Positions 8,372-19,690 of a stretch of DNA of 64,000 bases are shown here, in pieces. Where the stretch lies: the NCBI GenBank assembly GCA_037176725.1, contig JAZBRS010000029.1, positions 120,623,001 through 120,687,000 of the forward strand, written 5' to 3'. The stretch's first letter is position 1. Every line of letters starts with the position of its first letter. The DNA comes from Posidonia oceanica. Taxonomy: Eukaryota > Streptophyta > Magnoliopsida > Alismatales > Posidoniaceae. The position numbers were made by a program, and so were the translations under genes. The notes below the pieces were generated by a model, which did not search any database, was not told where the DNA came from, and saw only the letters and a program-made list of their open reading frames with translations.

Positions 8372-11300
8372 TCAAAAGGGGTTGCTGTGAACGGTCAAGG
8401 AGTTGACACGTTCAAGATCAGGAACGAAGTTAACTGGCTCGCATCGGTTAACGCGATAGAGGGCTTCAGAAGTCTCGGGGTCAAACGGGATGGATTGCGA
8501 AGACATGGGAGAGACTGCTTCAATCCGCTCCTTCTCAAAGTTCTCCGCCATGACGACGATGACATCATCGCCACGATGGTGCTTTATCATTCGATGGAGG
8601 GTCGAAGGAAGGACCTGATGCTTGTGGAGCCAAGGGCGCCCAAGCAGAAGATTGAAGTTAGGCTTCAAGTCGACGACATAGAATTCTATGTCGAAGACGA
8701 CCGGACCGATAGCCAGAGGGATAATCAGAATCCCTAGAGCGTCATGGTGAGTGTTGTCAAAAGCAGTCATTCCCTTCACGGCTGGCGTGATATCCTTGGC
8801 TTTGAATCCGAGCTTGGTTGCTGTACGCAAGGGGCAGACGTTAAGGCCTGACCCGTTATCAACCAGTGTTAGGGGAATGTGGAAGCTTTTGAACTGCACC
8901 GTGGCAAACAGGGGCTGGTTGTGATTAATCCCTGCCGAAGGCAGCTCATCACTCGTAAAAGAGATGACCTGGGGCTCCGCGATTAACCCAACCATGCTCT
9001 CCAAGGCAGAAGGCTCAATGGTCTGGGACACACGAGCAGCCTGGAACACGCGAAGAAAAGCCTCGCGGTGCTCGGCAGAAGTGTGGATCAAATCCCAGAT
9101 GGAGATGTCGGCTTTAACCTTCTTAAGCTGGGAAGTTAGGTCTGCTTTAGGTTGGCTTCTCCTAGCAGCTGGAGGGGTGATTCTAGCAGGTTCTAAAGGG
9201 GTGGTGACAGGAAGCTGGGTTACTACAGGTTGGCTAGGGATTTGGCTAACTACAGGCTGATCCGGGGTTGGATCTGCTAAGGGTTGGCCTGAGGGTGGGG
9301 GTATAACAGGTCCAGGGTGAGTTGGCCTAGTTGCCGGTGCTGGGGGCCTATAAACCCTCCCCGATCGCGTTACTTCCGTGCACATTTCTGTGGCGTAGCT
9401 GTAAGGGACGCGATGGGTGTCCAGGGTCAAGTCAATGATGACTGGAGCATGTGCTGCGAGCACAGGAGGGGTTACAGGGGGACTTACAGGATGTTGAGGT
9501 CTATCTAGTGGGTATGGTTGTTTGGGTGGGAAGACTGGGGCAGGTTGAGGTCTGCCTAGAAGGTGTAGCTGAGGCCGCCCTAAAAGGTGAATGGGAGAAC
9601 AAGGCTGGGCTCTAGCCAAAAGGTGTACAGGAGATTGAGCCTGAGGGAGCACTGTGGGAGGCGCGAGAGGGCGCTCCGGCCTGGCACGCGGTCGGATCAA
9701 ATGGATTCCCGACTCGGAGCCGGCAACTGCCGCAAGATAGAGACTGACTGGGAAAGGCTCAGAGATGTCAGAGATAAGATCAGAAGGGTCTACTACAAAA
9801 GTAGCAGGCCCAGCAGGAAAGACAGAGTGGACGCCTGAGGTTCCCGCCCCTCCCGGATAAGAGTGCTCCGGTAAAGGTTGGCGGACGATGCCAGAATGCG
9901 GGGGAACAGCTGGAGATGCAGATGCATGAGTGCATGCTTGAGCGGGTGCCTCGTGCATGTCGATCACAATCGTTCCCGATTCGATCAGGTCCTGAACCGC
10001 GTTCCGCAGGGAGAAGCAATTGTCCGTCGAATGCCCGACGCTTCGATGGAAATTGCAGAAGAGGTCCGGCCTAAACCAATGCGGCAGAGGGCTTGGCGGC
10101 GGACGAACCTCCGGGAACTTCAGGAGCGATGCCACCTTCGGCAAGATGACCGTGAGTGGTTCCACCAGTGGGGTGAAATTCCTCCTCTCAGCGGGTGGTC
10201 TTCTTTGCCTTGGGTGTGAGCCTTGCTGGACCGGTGCGGCAGGATAGACCGGTCTAGCGGTGGTAGTGATGTGCGGTGTGTGCGGGTTCCTAGGTGCAGG
10301 AGCGTACACCATCTGAGTTGGGGCAGGCCGAGACGGCAAGCGAACAGGCACAGCAGGAGAATCGACGAATGCAACAGCGGGTTTCGGCGAATCCTTCCTC
10401 TTCGGGCGGTTGTTGTTGCTGCCGCTATTGTTGTTGTTGGAAGCGCTGCTGTTGGCACTGTTGCTGCTGATCACTGCCTGCTTAGCGAACGCAGAGAGAG
10501 CTGGGAAGTTGCCACTCCGCAAAGAACTCTCCACGCGCGCTCCAGCTCTGATGAGTGTCGCAAAAGTAGTGACTGGCTGAATGCTAAGCAGAGCCCCGAG
10601 AGACGGCTGCGCCCCTTTGATGACGATCTCGATAGATTCCTCGTCAGAGGGTCTATCTCGAACCTGAGAGGCAAGGGCGCGCCAGCGGCCGACGTACTCC
10701 CCGAACGGCTGGCCAGAGTTCTGCTTGATAGCGATCAAGTCCGCCCTCTTTGGGACAAGATCGAGGTTGAAGGAGTATTGTTCCAGGAACGCCTGACTGA
10801 GGTCGTTCCAAGTCTTGATGGCTGACATATCGAGTGATGTGAACCACTTGAGTGCCGGCCCGGTCAAACTCTTCTGGAACAAGCGGATCAGCAACCTCTC
10901 GTCAGCCTGAAGCTGAGCGAGATCACCGCAATACGCCTTCAGGTGTGCTACGGGGCAGCCCCTACCATTATACTTCTCGAAGTCCGGGATCTTGAACTTC
11001 GGAGGGAGTACCGCCTCTGGAAAGCAGCAGAGGTCCCGAAATTGGTAGGTCTGGTGCTCAGTACCCTGCACTAGTCGTAGTGCCTTCTCCAAGACGTCCA
11101 TCCGGTTATTTATGGGGTCTGGAATTGCTGCTGTTGGAGAGGGATCAGCAGGGGTAGTGAGCACATACGCCGAATGGGTCGCACCTAAGTGCTCCTCCGG
11201 ATCTACCATAGCGTCACCTGGTGGAGCAACGGGATGGCCGGCGTATCCATGCTGGGGGACAGTGTATGCAGGAGTGTATGCAGGATGCTGGACTTGGTGA

Positions 11301-12070
11301 AGAGGAGAAGAATAAATGCCATGCTGTGCTGGGATAGGGGTAGGATGGCGGAGCACCAGTTGCTGTACAGGCGGGGTGCCAGACAGCGAGCTAGTGAGGT
11401 ACTGGGCTCCAGCCGGTCCAAAGGATTGACCACCAGAAGGAAGTGGAGCATGCTGTGCTAAGTGTTGTGCAGGGGGAGGCGGTAAACGAGCCCCCATCGT
11501 CGGAACCGTGAGCAGTTGCGACGATAGTCGAGGCGGAGGTGCAGAGGTCGATGCAAGAAATGCAGGAACTGGCCTCGGAGGAACCTCAGGGATGACAGAG
11601 ACAGAAGAAGGACGAACTGATAGAGCCATGCCCTGCAGTCTCTGGGCAAGCTCCATCAGGTGCTGGTACTGTGCCTCGGGCGTCTCGCCAGTGGGGACGC
11701 TGAAGTGCAGTGCCGGCGGGGATTGAGAAGCAAGGGGCACGGACACAGATGGTCCGGGAAGGGGGGATTCTACAGAAAAGGTCGCAGCAGCGGTGGAAGG
11801 GATGTCGAAAGCGACGTATCCCTGGGACGGAGGGGGCAGTGGCGTCTCCGGAGCGCGAGTAACGGCCGTCAAGATAGACTCGGCGACCGGATCCGGAGGA
11901 AGGGATGCTTGCCACTGTCCCGGGACGTACTGAGAACCTAGAGACATCAGGGGAGGAAACCCTGGCATCGGAGGGGGAACAAGGGGGACAGAAAGAGCAA
12001 CCGGAGGGGCCAGAACGGAAACACCCTCCGTGACAGGAGTAAAAGAAGGCTCACTAACATACTGAGCCAT
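8372..12070 (-). pseudogene. gag: Gag-protease of element A (long open frame cut from pol by a TGA)
   Basis: About 1232 codons. I chose the ATG at 12070 (MAQYVSEP...) because element B has the matching start MAQFVSEP at 37612; the frame is open a further 53 codons upstream without an ATG. Domains: Pro/Ala/Gln-rich N-terminus; gag core at about residues 340-495 (PPKFKIPDFEKYNG, LIRLFQKSLTGPALKWF); a zinc-knuckle-like CNFHRSVGHSTDNC near 670; a second Pro-rich region; aspartic protease near 1070 with DNGS in LVDNGSGLNVCP, where most families have D-S/T-G. It would form the capsid and mature the polyprotein. The TGA at 8372 replaces a CGA present in C. A single joined gag-protease-RT frame appears to be the family's normal design. 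Confidence 0.85.
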
Positions 12071-13381
12071 CGCTGACCTAGAGCGTGTGAGAACAGGGCT
12101 GCGACGAGTATTCAAGCGGTGCTTCCTAAGAGGAGCTATCGTCGCAAGTGCGAATAGCTCGGAAGGGGAATGGTCGCGAACTAAGTCGCAAAAGGGCGTC
12201 AACGAGGGTCGATACTCGAGCTCTGGCAAAGGGAAACTCGCTTACCGATCACGCTGACACAACAGAAGGAAATTAGGGTTAGAAACTAAAAGATGAATGC
12301 AAATGAGTTAGTTAAGTGGCATGAATGATGTGCATGCTTTCTAGTATGCCCCCCTTACCTAACTAGTGTTTCCTAGCAAGGTTGTCTACTCCGGGTATCC
12401 CTGGATGTACGGGTCACCGACTCAGGTCAGAAAAAGTAGGTCCCCTGTCTAACTCCCGGCCCAAAGCTCAAGTAATGACAGGGTGGTGCGTTGGTGGCCT
12501 CTACCCCGCCAAAGCGTGGGTGGTACCCTCTACTAACACCGACACGACCCCCGGACAAGGAGGGGACGGACCGACCAACTTATGCCACGCCCAAAGCAGT
12601 GGAACAAGAGGCCGGAACAGTCCTTCGCAGACTAGTAGGTGGACTCAGAGGAGAAGAATGCATGCCCTATATGATGCTTATGCAAATGATTAGAGTTTTT
12701 TATCTTGCACATTTTATTAACCAAAGGGAGTGAAGGATTGTTTGTAGCCTCTAGTTGCCCCTAGAAGTTCCTTTTACTTGCATTTTTTAGTTAACCATGG
12801 GGGAAGCAGACAAGTCTCTACTATCCTAAGCATGGCAAGTACAAAAGGGAAGAAAATCAGTCAAAATGGCAAGCAACCATCATACAACACAACAAAAGGC
12901 ATGTTCATGGCATGTGCGAGTGTTTGTGAATATGATGGTGAAAAAGAAACATTCATCAAGTCAAAAAGCATGTAAGCATAGTATGTGCGTGTGTAGTGAC
13001 ATAGCAAGAGTGTAAAAGAAGCATTCAACGTTCAAAAAGCATGTATTTTAGCCAAACAAAGTATGTAGACATGTAATGTGCAAGAATTAAAGCAGTAATA
13101 AGCAAGTAAGGTAAAGTAAGGTAAAAGTAAGCAGACTGTAAAGGAGATAAGGGCACAAGCAAGACAGTAAGTAAATAAACAGGCAAAGGAGCAAAGCCAG
13201 GCAAAGGAAAGCGCAAACCGAGACAAAAGAGGTGCAAAACCTAAGCAAAGTAGCAACGAAGCGACTCGCTAGGAGTTTGCACAGAAAAGCGAGCAAAACA
13301 GGCGAAGAAGGCACACAAGGCAGACAAAGCTGCAAAACAAGCGAACGAAAAGCCAGGAACGAAAGCCGGAGTCTAGTCTAA
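12071..13381 (-). other. 5' leader of element A between PBS and gag
   Basis: No ORF I would call; there is no Ogre-like ORF1 upstream of gag. About 12340-12700 is conserved with element B (37890-38240). Near 12254-12290 the minus strand reads CTAAC, a pyrimidine-rich stretch, then TGTGTCAG, a good plant 3' splice-site match; B has an equivalent at 37793-37830. 12990-13370 is A-rich, with degenerate short repeats (AAGTAAGGTAAAG, GCAAAACAAGCGA). Confidence 0.6.
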
Positions 13382-13399
13382 TCCCCAGCAGAGTCGCCA
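13382..13399 (-). promoter_or_regulatory. Primer binding site (PBS), element A
   Basis: The minus strand reads TGGCGACTCTGCTGGGGA, one base inside the 5' LTR end. TGG at this position pairs with the CCA tail of a primer tRNA. The sequence resembles what I recall for Ogre elements, where the primer is reported as tRNA-Arg; the tRNA is not verified here. Element B has the same site with two differences (38939-38956). Confidence 0.85.
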
Positions 13400-13660
13400 C
13401 TGTAGCGATCCCGATCGGAATCAGGCTCGCTGATTTAGCGGCGATTGGATCCGAGGAAGAGGCTCAACTTGAAAACGCTTAAAATCGAGGAGAAAAAGGA
13501 AAGATAAGACAAATCAGAGTCGCCACCAAGTCTATTAACGGAAGACGAGGAAAACCGGGGGAAATGCGTGAATTAACACGCAAAATCGAGCAATAAATGC
13601 AAAGCAAAGCAATGCAAAGGAAAACAAATGCAAACAAATGCAAATGAGATGACTCTAGCC

Positions 13661-13792
13661 TAGGATAAGGGCAGTACGGTCATTGCGGGCCAGAAGACAG
13701 GGCAAGGACTCCTGTTACGCGCGGGGAAGGTGTTAGGCACCCCCGACACGCCCGAGAATCGGTCTTTCTAGGCTTACGCTCGCATACGCAGG
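13661..13792 (-). promoter_or_regulatory. Conserved U5-side block of the LTR (A)
   Basis: This ~130-bp stretch contains GGGGGTGCCTAACACCTTCC and GCGTAACAGGAGTCCTTGCC in element sense. It is nearly unchanged in all four LTRs (also 25640-25790, 39262-39405, 46645-46792), while flanking sequence varies. Similar words occur, as I recall, in other plant Ogre/Tat LTRs. It could act in RNA packaging, dimerisation, 3'-end formation or reverse transcription; the sequence alone does not say which. Confidence 0.65.
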
Positions 13793-14029
13793 AAAATGCA
13801 GGATTGAATGCCTATGTGCCTATAAATGCCTAAATGAATGCTCAAGGTGTGCTCTAAGTGGGAAGGAACAAAGCAAGGAAGTAAACGTGCTCTCTAAGTG
13901 CTCAGCTACGCTGTCCGTGTTCCGAATTAGGCGAAACCTAGCTCGTGAGAACTCCAGACAGTAAGCATCACAGCCCTATATGCAAATATAGGCGAAAAAG
14001 CGAAACAGCGAGAAAACCAAGCAATGCAA

Positions 14030-14330
14030 TCGACATGCAAGGGAAAACGGCGTAAAACACGCAAAACAAGGCGAGAAACAAGAAAGGCACGCAGAACGGA
14101 GCAAAAGAACAAAACCGGCACGCAAAACAGGCGGGAAAGCAAGGCAGCATGCAAAACGAGACAAGGAAACCGAAAGGCACGCAAAACGATGCAAAAGACG
14201 ATAGCGGACACGCAAAACCGTGCCAAAAGGAAAGCGAGCGCGCAGAACGGCGCAAAAGCAAAGCAGGCACGCAAAACGGTGCCAAAGCGAGAGCGGGCAC
14301 ACGAAACGGTGCCAAAACAGCGAAGCAAAA
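14030..14330 (-). repeat. ~30-bp minisatellite in LTR A
   Basis: About ten degenerate units with the core GCACGCAAAACGGTGCCAAA, spaced about 30 bp apart. The same minisatellite lies at the same place in the other LTRs (25050-25400, 39660-39900, 47030-47345) with different units and copy numbers. Confidence 0.85.
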
Positions 14331-16059
14331 CCCCGGAAAAGCCATGCGAATGCAAGAATGCAGAGAAAAGATCAGAAGAGGCAAAAGGGGAGGCAAAACA
14401 ACGCATGTGTAAGAACAGACGTCGTTTAGGACCGCTCAGAGTAGGTGTGAAGACCTACAGAGAGGAGAGTGTGCAAACGGAGGGATTACCACCTCTTTGC
14501 GACTGTTTCCCGCTAAATCGTTCCACGGTGTGTCTCGCACGCTGCCCAAAGCTCGCGATGCGATCGGATCGTGGAAAAGGGGGAAGAAAGTCACATTAAG
14601 TGGTAAATCCAGGGAAAACACAACACAAAACACTCAGGAATACGTGAAACGGGGATTGGAAGATACAAGCAGAAAGGGGAGGCCCTATTCTACATGCTCA
14701 AAGAGACAGAAAGCGAAAACAAGGAAAACTGTGCAAATGGCATGCAAATGAATGCAATGCAGGGGTTTAGGAGGACATACCTGGAAATCCGGGAGCCTGA
14801 TCTGAGATCTGTCTAGTCCATGCTGAAGGGCGCTTCGCTGCGGTCGCCTGGGCAGCTTACTTGAGAAGATCCAACGGCCGGATTGGAAGATATCGCAGCT
14901 TCAAGGCAGAAGGGCCAGAACAGGAGAGAAGAACAGACCTAGGTGTTCAGGAGGCCCTAAGGATGTGCAAAAAGGTCTTCCCAGGTGAAGGGGAGCTAAA
15001 AGTGCTTGGTGTGTGCAAGAAGATGCTAAAATGCAAGACTAGATGGATGCAGGATGCATGCAAAAGCAAGAAAAAGCAAAGAGAAGAAACTGGGAAAAGC
15101 CAGGATTTCAGAAAGCATTTTGAAAAGGAAAGGGGCTAAAAATGTAAATTTTCCAGAAAACAGGGGTCCACAAGAAAGGATTTCGAAAACAGGAGAGGAC
15201 AGGGGTCCATTTTGCAAAAAACTAGGCTCAGAAAGCTGTTTTGAAAAGAGGGCATGCTTTTAAAAGAGGTTTTGAAAGTAGAAAGAGGTCAGAATGCAAT
15301 TTTGGAAAAACTGGGGTCTAAAATGCAAATTTCCCAGAAAACAGGGTTCTGGGGAGTCTGAGAATACTGGTGGAGGGTCTGCATGCAATTTGGCAAGCAT
15401 AGGAGCTAAGATGCAAGTTTAGGGGCAAAATGGTCTTTTTACATGGTTTTTGAAAGATGCAAGGACCTATGTGTGATTTTTAAATCATGCAGGGGTCAAA
15501 TATGCAATTTTATATGGAAAACATGCTCTGAAAAACAGGGAACAGGACTGATGTGTGATTTTTGGAAAAAATAGGGTTGAAAATGCAATATAATAAGCCA
15601 AAATACATGCATAACAGCTACTGTTCATTTAAAATGGACCTGAGTGCAAATATGCAAAATCAGAGGAAAAGAAATGCAATGCAGTATGCAAAATAAGAAA
15701 ATAAAAGCTAAGTTCCTACAGTGCATGGATCTATATGCAAAATCAGAAACATGCAGGGACCTAGAATGCAATGCAGTATGGTAAAATGAATGCAATTAAA
15801 TTAACTGATTTAAGACAGGACTTACATGCAAAAATCAAAAGCAGAGGGGCTAAACTACAAAATATTATAACTGAAACGCACAGTGACAGGACTGAAAAGC
15901 AAATACTAAAAAATATAAATAAAAACAGCAATTTAGCATGGTATTCAATTTAAAACTAAGCATAATAAATGGCAGAAGGACTGGAATGCAAAAATTGAAA
16001 AACTTAAGCTAAACATGCAATATTTACATCTAAACTATACAAATAAGAAAATAAATGAA

Positions 16060-17640
16060 CAGTGCTAGTCGACGGTCGACGAGCACTGTAGCAGAATGCC
16101 GGCAGTGCTCGTGACCGCCGACAGGGGAGGTTGGGGAGGCGTAGACCGGCGGAGCTTGGTGCTGGCGTTCGTCCGGAGCTCTGGGAACTGTCCGGAGTTC
16201 GCTCTGCTGGCCGGAGCGTCGTGGAGGTCAGGGGACCGGTGCCGGAGAAGAAAGGAAGACCGGCGAGCTGTGACGGCGTCTGGAAGGCTCGGATCTGGCC
16301 TCCGACCGGTGGGAAAGCAACAGGGGGAGGAGAGAGAGCTAGGGGAAGGAGGATTTACCTCTGATCGTGTCCGGAGCGTGCCCCCGACCTCAGCAGTGTA
16401 GGAGCCGGCCGGAGCTCGTCGTCCGGTTGCTGCGGAGGATGCTGGTGGCTCGCGGTGGTCCGGGCGTCCTCAAGATGACGCTCCGAAGCTTCTCGAACGG
16501 TCAGGTGGGACCTCAACTGCTCGGACGAAGGATCGGCGCTTGTGGGTTCAGAAGATACTGCCGGAGGTCGGGGGGGTGTTGCTGCTCGTCCGGTGGAGTG
16601 AAACCCTCCGAGAGATTGCTGGAGGTCTGAGGAGTCGATCTGGATGTTCGGAGAGGGCTTTTGGAAGGTGTGGAGGAAGTTTGGAGGCCGGGCCGATTTC
16701 TGGTCTGGAGCGAAGCAAGGTGTTTGAAGTGGAGTTTGGGGGCTGTGGTGGATGGTTTGGTTTGCTGTCGGGGGCTCTGGAAATGTGGATGTCTGGTGGA
16801 TTTCTGGGTGGAGTTTGGGAAGAAGCTGCGGGCTGCGGAGAGGGGAATTGTGAGTTGGGTCCAGTTGGGTTGCAGTCGGCTTCAGGTGGTGTTTTAGGGC
16901 AGATTAGGTAGTGGAATGGCTGGGGAACGATGCTGGGAGATGACTGGGTTTCTGGGTGGAATTGGGGGAGTGATTGAGAGGGAAATTGAGGCTTGAATGG
17001 GTGCTGGGCTATTGGGAAAGAAGGGGAAGAGTCTGCTGAGTTTTGAGGAAGGAAAGGGAGAGGTTTCAGGAGGGGAATTCTGGGGAATTGGGTGGCCTCT
17101 CCGGGATGCACTGGACTCCCGAACGCTCTCTTCTGCTCTCTCCTCTCTCTGGAATTGGAAGGATGAAGAGGAAGAAGGGAGAACGAGTCGCACAGGTGGG
17201 GAAGAAGTGAAATTCTGGTCTGATAACTCTCAGGTGGCTTCCTCTCTCTGGGTCGCTCTGTCACTCACACTCTCACTCTTGCTTGCTCACACTCCGGCTC
17301 TGTCTAGCACTCTGTCTGACACTCTGGATTGAAGGGAGGACGGGAGGCTTATGAATGAGGAGCTGTTGCTGCTGGGCGCGAGCTGAGAATTCAAACTCGG
17401 CCGGCGGTTACTGCAGTGGAGGGGACGGGGCGACCGGCTCCGGATTTGGTGCTGAGATGGAGGAGACGGCGGGCTGCTGTAGATTGAAAGGATTGAAGCT
17501 CAAAATTTGAATGGTGGAGGGAAGGCTGTAGCCGAAGGTTCGCGGGAGAAGCCAGTGGAAACGCTGAGGAAGGAGGAAGAAGAAGGAGGAGAAGGAAGGC
17601 GGGCTGGACTGTGCTGTGGGCTGAAGAAAGAAAAAAAGAA
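16060..17640 (-). other. GC-rich exon-like block of LTR A with a splice-donor-like site
   Basis: GC-rich and CT-rich in element sense. It ends near a GAG|GTAAAT donor-like sequence (GT at 16357-16358), preceded by a GAGGTCGGGGG word that B and C share. Equivalent donors lie at 41261-41262 (B), 49622-49623 (C) and 22951-22952 (solo LTR). It may be the first, untranslated exon of the element transcript; this is inferred. A/GAAA-rich simple repeats lie at 17640-17715. Confidence 0.5.
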
Positions 17641-17715
17641 AAAAAAAGAAGAAACGGGCCGGAAGGCCCAGTAAAGAAAAGAAAGAAAGAAAAAAAAAAA
17701 AAAAAGAGAAGTAAG

Positions 17716-19240
17716 AAAGAAAGAGAGGGTAGGATGGGGAAATAAAATTAGGTAAAAATAAACTAAAAATAAATAAAAATATTAGAAGGGTTGTGCTGTA
17801 GATTAGGATTTTAATTAAAATTTTTAATGGTCATTTTGAGTTGATTAATGTGTTTTGGGCTTGATTAGGGTTTTAGAGTTTTGGTTTTGCTTTTAATTGG
17901 TTTTCACTTGATTAAATGTTTGTTAAACCTTTTTTTAAATTGTTTTAAAAATTGCATTTCCCTTGTTGGACACTTAGAATATTGATTAGGATTTTTTAGG
18001 ATTTATTTTCCTATTAATCAAGATTGTTTTTAGGTTTTTAAGTTTTAGTCTTCTTAGGGTTTTTTCTTTCTTAAGTCTTTTAAGTTATGTTTTGATTTTT
18101 ATTTGTTGATTTTCCTTGAAGTTTTTTTAGTTGGGTTTTTCTGGTTTGATAGGGTGTTTTTTTAAGTCTTTCAGATGTGTTTTTCTTTTCTTTTTTAATT
18201 AAGTTTTTAACTTGTTTTTCTTATGTTTATTAGGTTAAGTCTTTTGCCTTCTTTAATTACTTGTTCTAGTGTTTGATTTTTAATTCTCCTTTTTAGGGTT
18301 TGTCTTTTAATTCTTCTGATGGGGTTTTTATTTTTGGTGGGTTTTGATTTTATTTTAGCTTTTTTCTTGATTTTTCAGTGTTTTCTTTTGATTTGTTTTG
18401 CATTTTTTAGCTTGCATGTTTGGTTTTCCTTTTAGCTTGATTTAGTTAAGTTTAAGTTGTTAATTGCTTGTTTAATATTTTTTTAATTGTTTTTCTTAGG
18501 GTTCTGATTTGTTTTTTCTATGTTTTGAGGTTTTACAGATTTTTATGGGTTTTTGTGGATTTTTGCAGAAGGGAGAAAAGAAAAAGAGAAGGAAGAAAGA
18601 AATGGAAAAAAGAGGGAGATAAGAGGAAAAGAGATAGGTTGGAGGAAAACGATTTTTTTTAAAATTTAGAAAAAGTGTTAAAAATAAAGTAAAAATAGGG
18701 ATAAGATAGAGGAAGGATAGAAGCACAGAGGGGGCCCACAGCCAGACCAGAAAAAGGATAAGAAAGGGATGAAAAGAGAGATGATAATCAGGAGAGAGAG
18801 AGGAGAGAGAAAATGATAATCCCGGAGAGAGAAAAGGATAATTTGGGTGAAAGAGGATCTTAATGGTCTCAGAATGGGGGGAAAATTGGTGAGTGGGTAG
18901 TCTAGGGTTTGAAGTGTTGGGTCTAAGGTTTTGGTTTGATTCTAAGGAGGTTTTGGAGGGGTTTCAAGGTGTAGAAAAAGGGTAGTTTCACCTAGGTTTT
19001 CTATGGTTTTTGGGAATGGGTTAGGTTTGGAAATTTCTAGGTTTTTGGGTAGGCTTGTTGGGTGGATAGTGGTGGGTTTTCCTATGGATTTTGGCTAGGT
19101 TTTGAGGTTGGGAAGGGGGGTAAAGGTTTAGGTCAAAACAGGCTGATTTTGAAGGGTAGAGAGGAGGATTAGGGTTAGGGTTTGGTTGGGGTTTGATCCA
19201 GCAATCACCAAGAGGGCTCCAAGGGTCCGGGCCTGCCAAG
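17716..19240 (-). other. AT-rich U3 part of LTR A
   Basis: Plus strand T-rich with many TTAGGGTTTT words, then GAGA-rich sequence near 18770-18840. No gene. The promoter should lie here, but long AT-rich runs make any single TATA box unconvincing. Confidence 0.5.
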
Positions 19241-19254
19241 ATGGGGTGTCAACA

Positions 19255-19690
19255 GATATCAACCGAAGAGTGATGAGTTTCGGATCATCAGCCGAAGAGT
19301 GATGTTTTACGGATCATCAAACCAAAAAGCGATGTTTTACGGATCATCAAACCGGAAAGCGATGTTTTACGGATCATCAAACTGGAAAGCGATGTTTTAC
19401 GGATCATCAAACTGGAAAGCGATGTTTTACAGATCATCAAACCGAAAAGGGGCATTTGCGAGTGATAGTTACCAGATATCAGCCGAAAAACACAACTGTA
19501 GGTGATAGTTTCGGATATCAGCCGAAAGAATGATGAGTTTCGGATCATCAGTCGAAGAGTGATGTTTTACGGGTCATCAAATCAGAAAGCGATGTTTTAC
19601 GGTTCATCAAACCAGAAGGGGTGCAGTTGTGAGTGATAGTTACTGGATATCAGCCGAAAGAGTGATGAGTTTCGGATCATCAGCCGAAAG
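19255..19690 (-). repeat. Hairpin-unit array of element B (GATG/CATC types)
   Basis: Units have GATG/CATC (19331-19334 with 19345-19348), GATGA/TCATC (19272-19276 with 19285-19289) or GATA/TATC (19504-19507 with 19516-19519) as the outer pair. The inner pairs are CGG/CCG, TTCGG/CCGAA (19279-19283 with 19292-19296) and TTTCGG/CCGAAA (19509-19514 with 19522-19527). CACAACTG at 19491-19498 and CAGTTGTG at 19624-19631 enclose four units, and GTTACTGG-type units flank the group, as in A and C. The first unit is cut in half by element A. Confidence 0.8.

Larger units (their letters stand above)
1..19254 (-). mobile_element. Element A: large Ty3/gypsy (Tat/Ogre-type) LTR retrotransposon, 3' end outside window
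   Basis: Read on the minus strand the order is 5' LTR (13401-19254), primer binding site, leader, gag-protease, truncated pol, DUF7745-like ORF and a repeat-rich 3' UTR that runs off the left edge. The right LTR end (TGTTGACACC... on the minus strand) is followed by GATAT at 19255, the presumed target duplication; the matching copy would lie outside. A is inserted inside a repeat unit of element B's 3' UTR. The element lacks RT and RNase H, so it could move only with help from a relative. It is closely similar to element C throughout. Confidence 0.93.
13401..19254 (-). mobile_element. 5' LTR of element A (5.85 kb)
   Basis: Bounded by TGTTGACACC and GGATCGCTACA (minus-strand ends), the standard TG...CA termini, next to the PBS. 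It aligns along its length with the LTRs at 20251-26044 (other strand) and 46390-52698. In element direction: AT-rich U3 (about 19254-17700), a GC-rich block (about 17640-16060), an AT-rich block with repeated GCAATTT words, a 30-bp minisatellite, and a conserved terminal block. Open frames in the GC-rich part (such as 16548-17264) are proline-rich and probably incidental. An LTR near 6 kb is at the top of the known range. Confidence 0.92.

Noticed and set aside
9587..10825. Several plus-strand frames of 80-200 codons opposite gag
   Set aside because: They are mirror frames of the conserved gag-protease coding strand.
12382..12693. 103-codon plus-strand frame in the leader of A as a separate gene
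   Set aside because: Antisense to the element, not preserved as a frame in B (37890-38240), no recognisable motif.
13382..13399. Naming the primer tRNA with certainty
   Set aside because: The site is clear, but I could not match all 18 bases to a plant tRNA from memory; tRNA-Arg rests only on recollection of Ogre elements.
14024..14599. 191-codon lysine/arginine-rich plus-strand frame
   Set aside because: It lies across the LTR minisatellite; the basic residues come from the A-rich repeat unit.
16548..17264. 238-codon proline/serine-rich frame in LTR A (similar frames at 22194-22751, 41533-42240, 50003-50428)
   Set aside because: C-rich DNA has few stops. The frames start and end at different places and amino-acid similarity is no better than the DNA alignment, so I do not call a gene.
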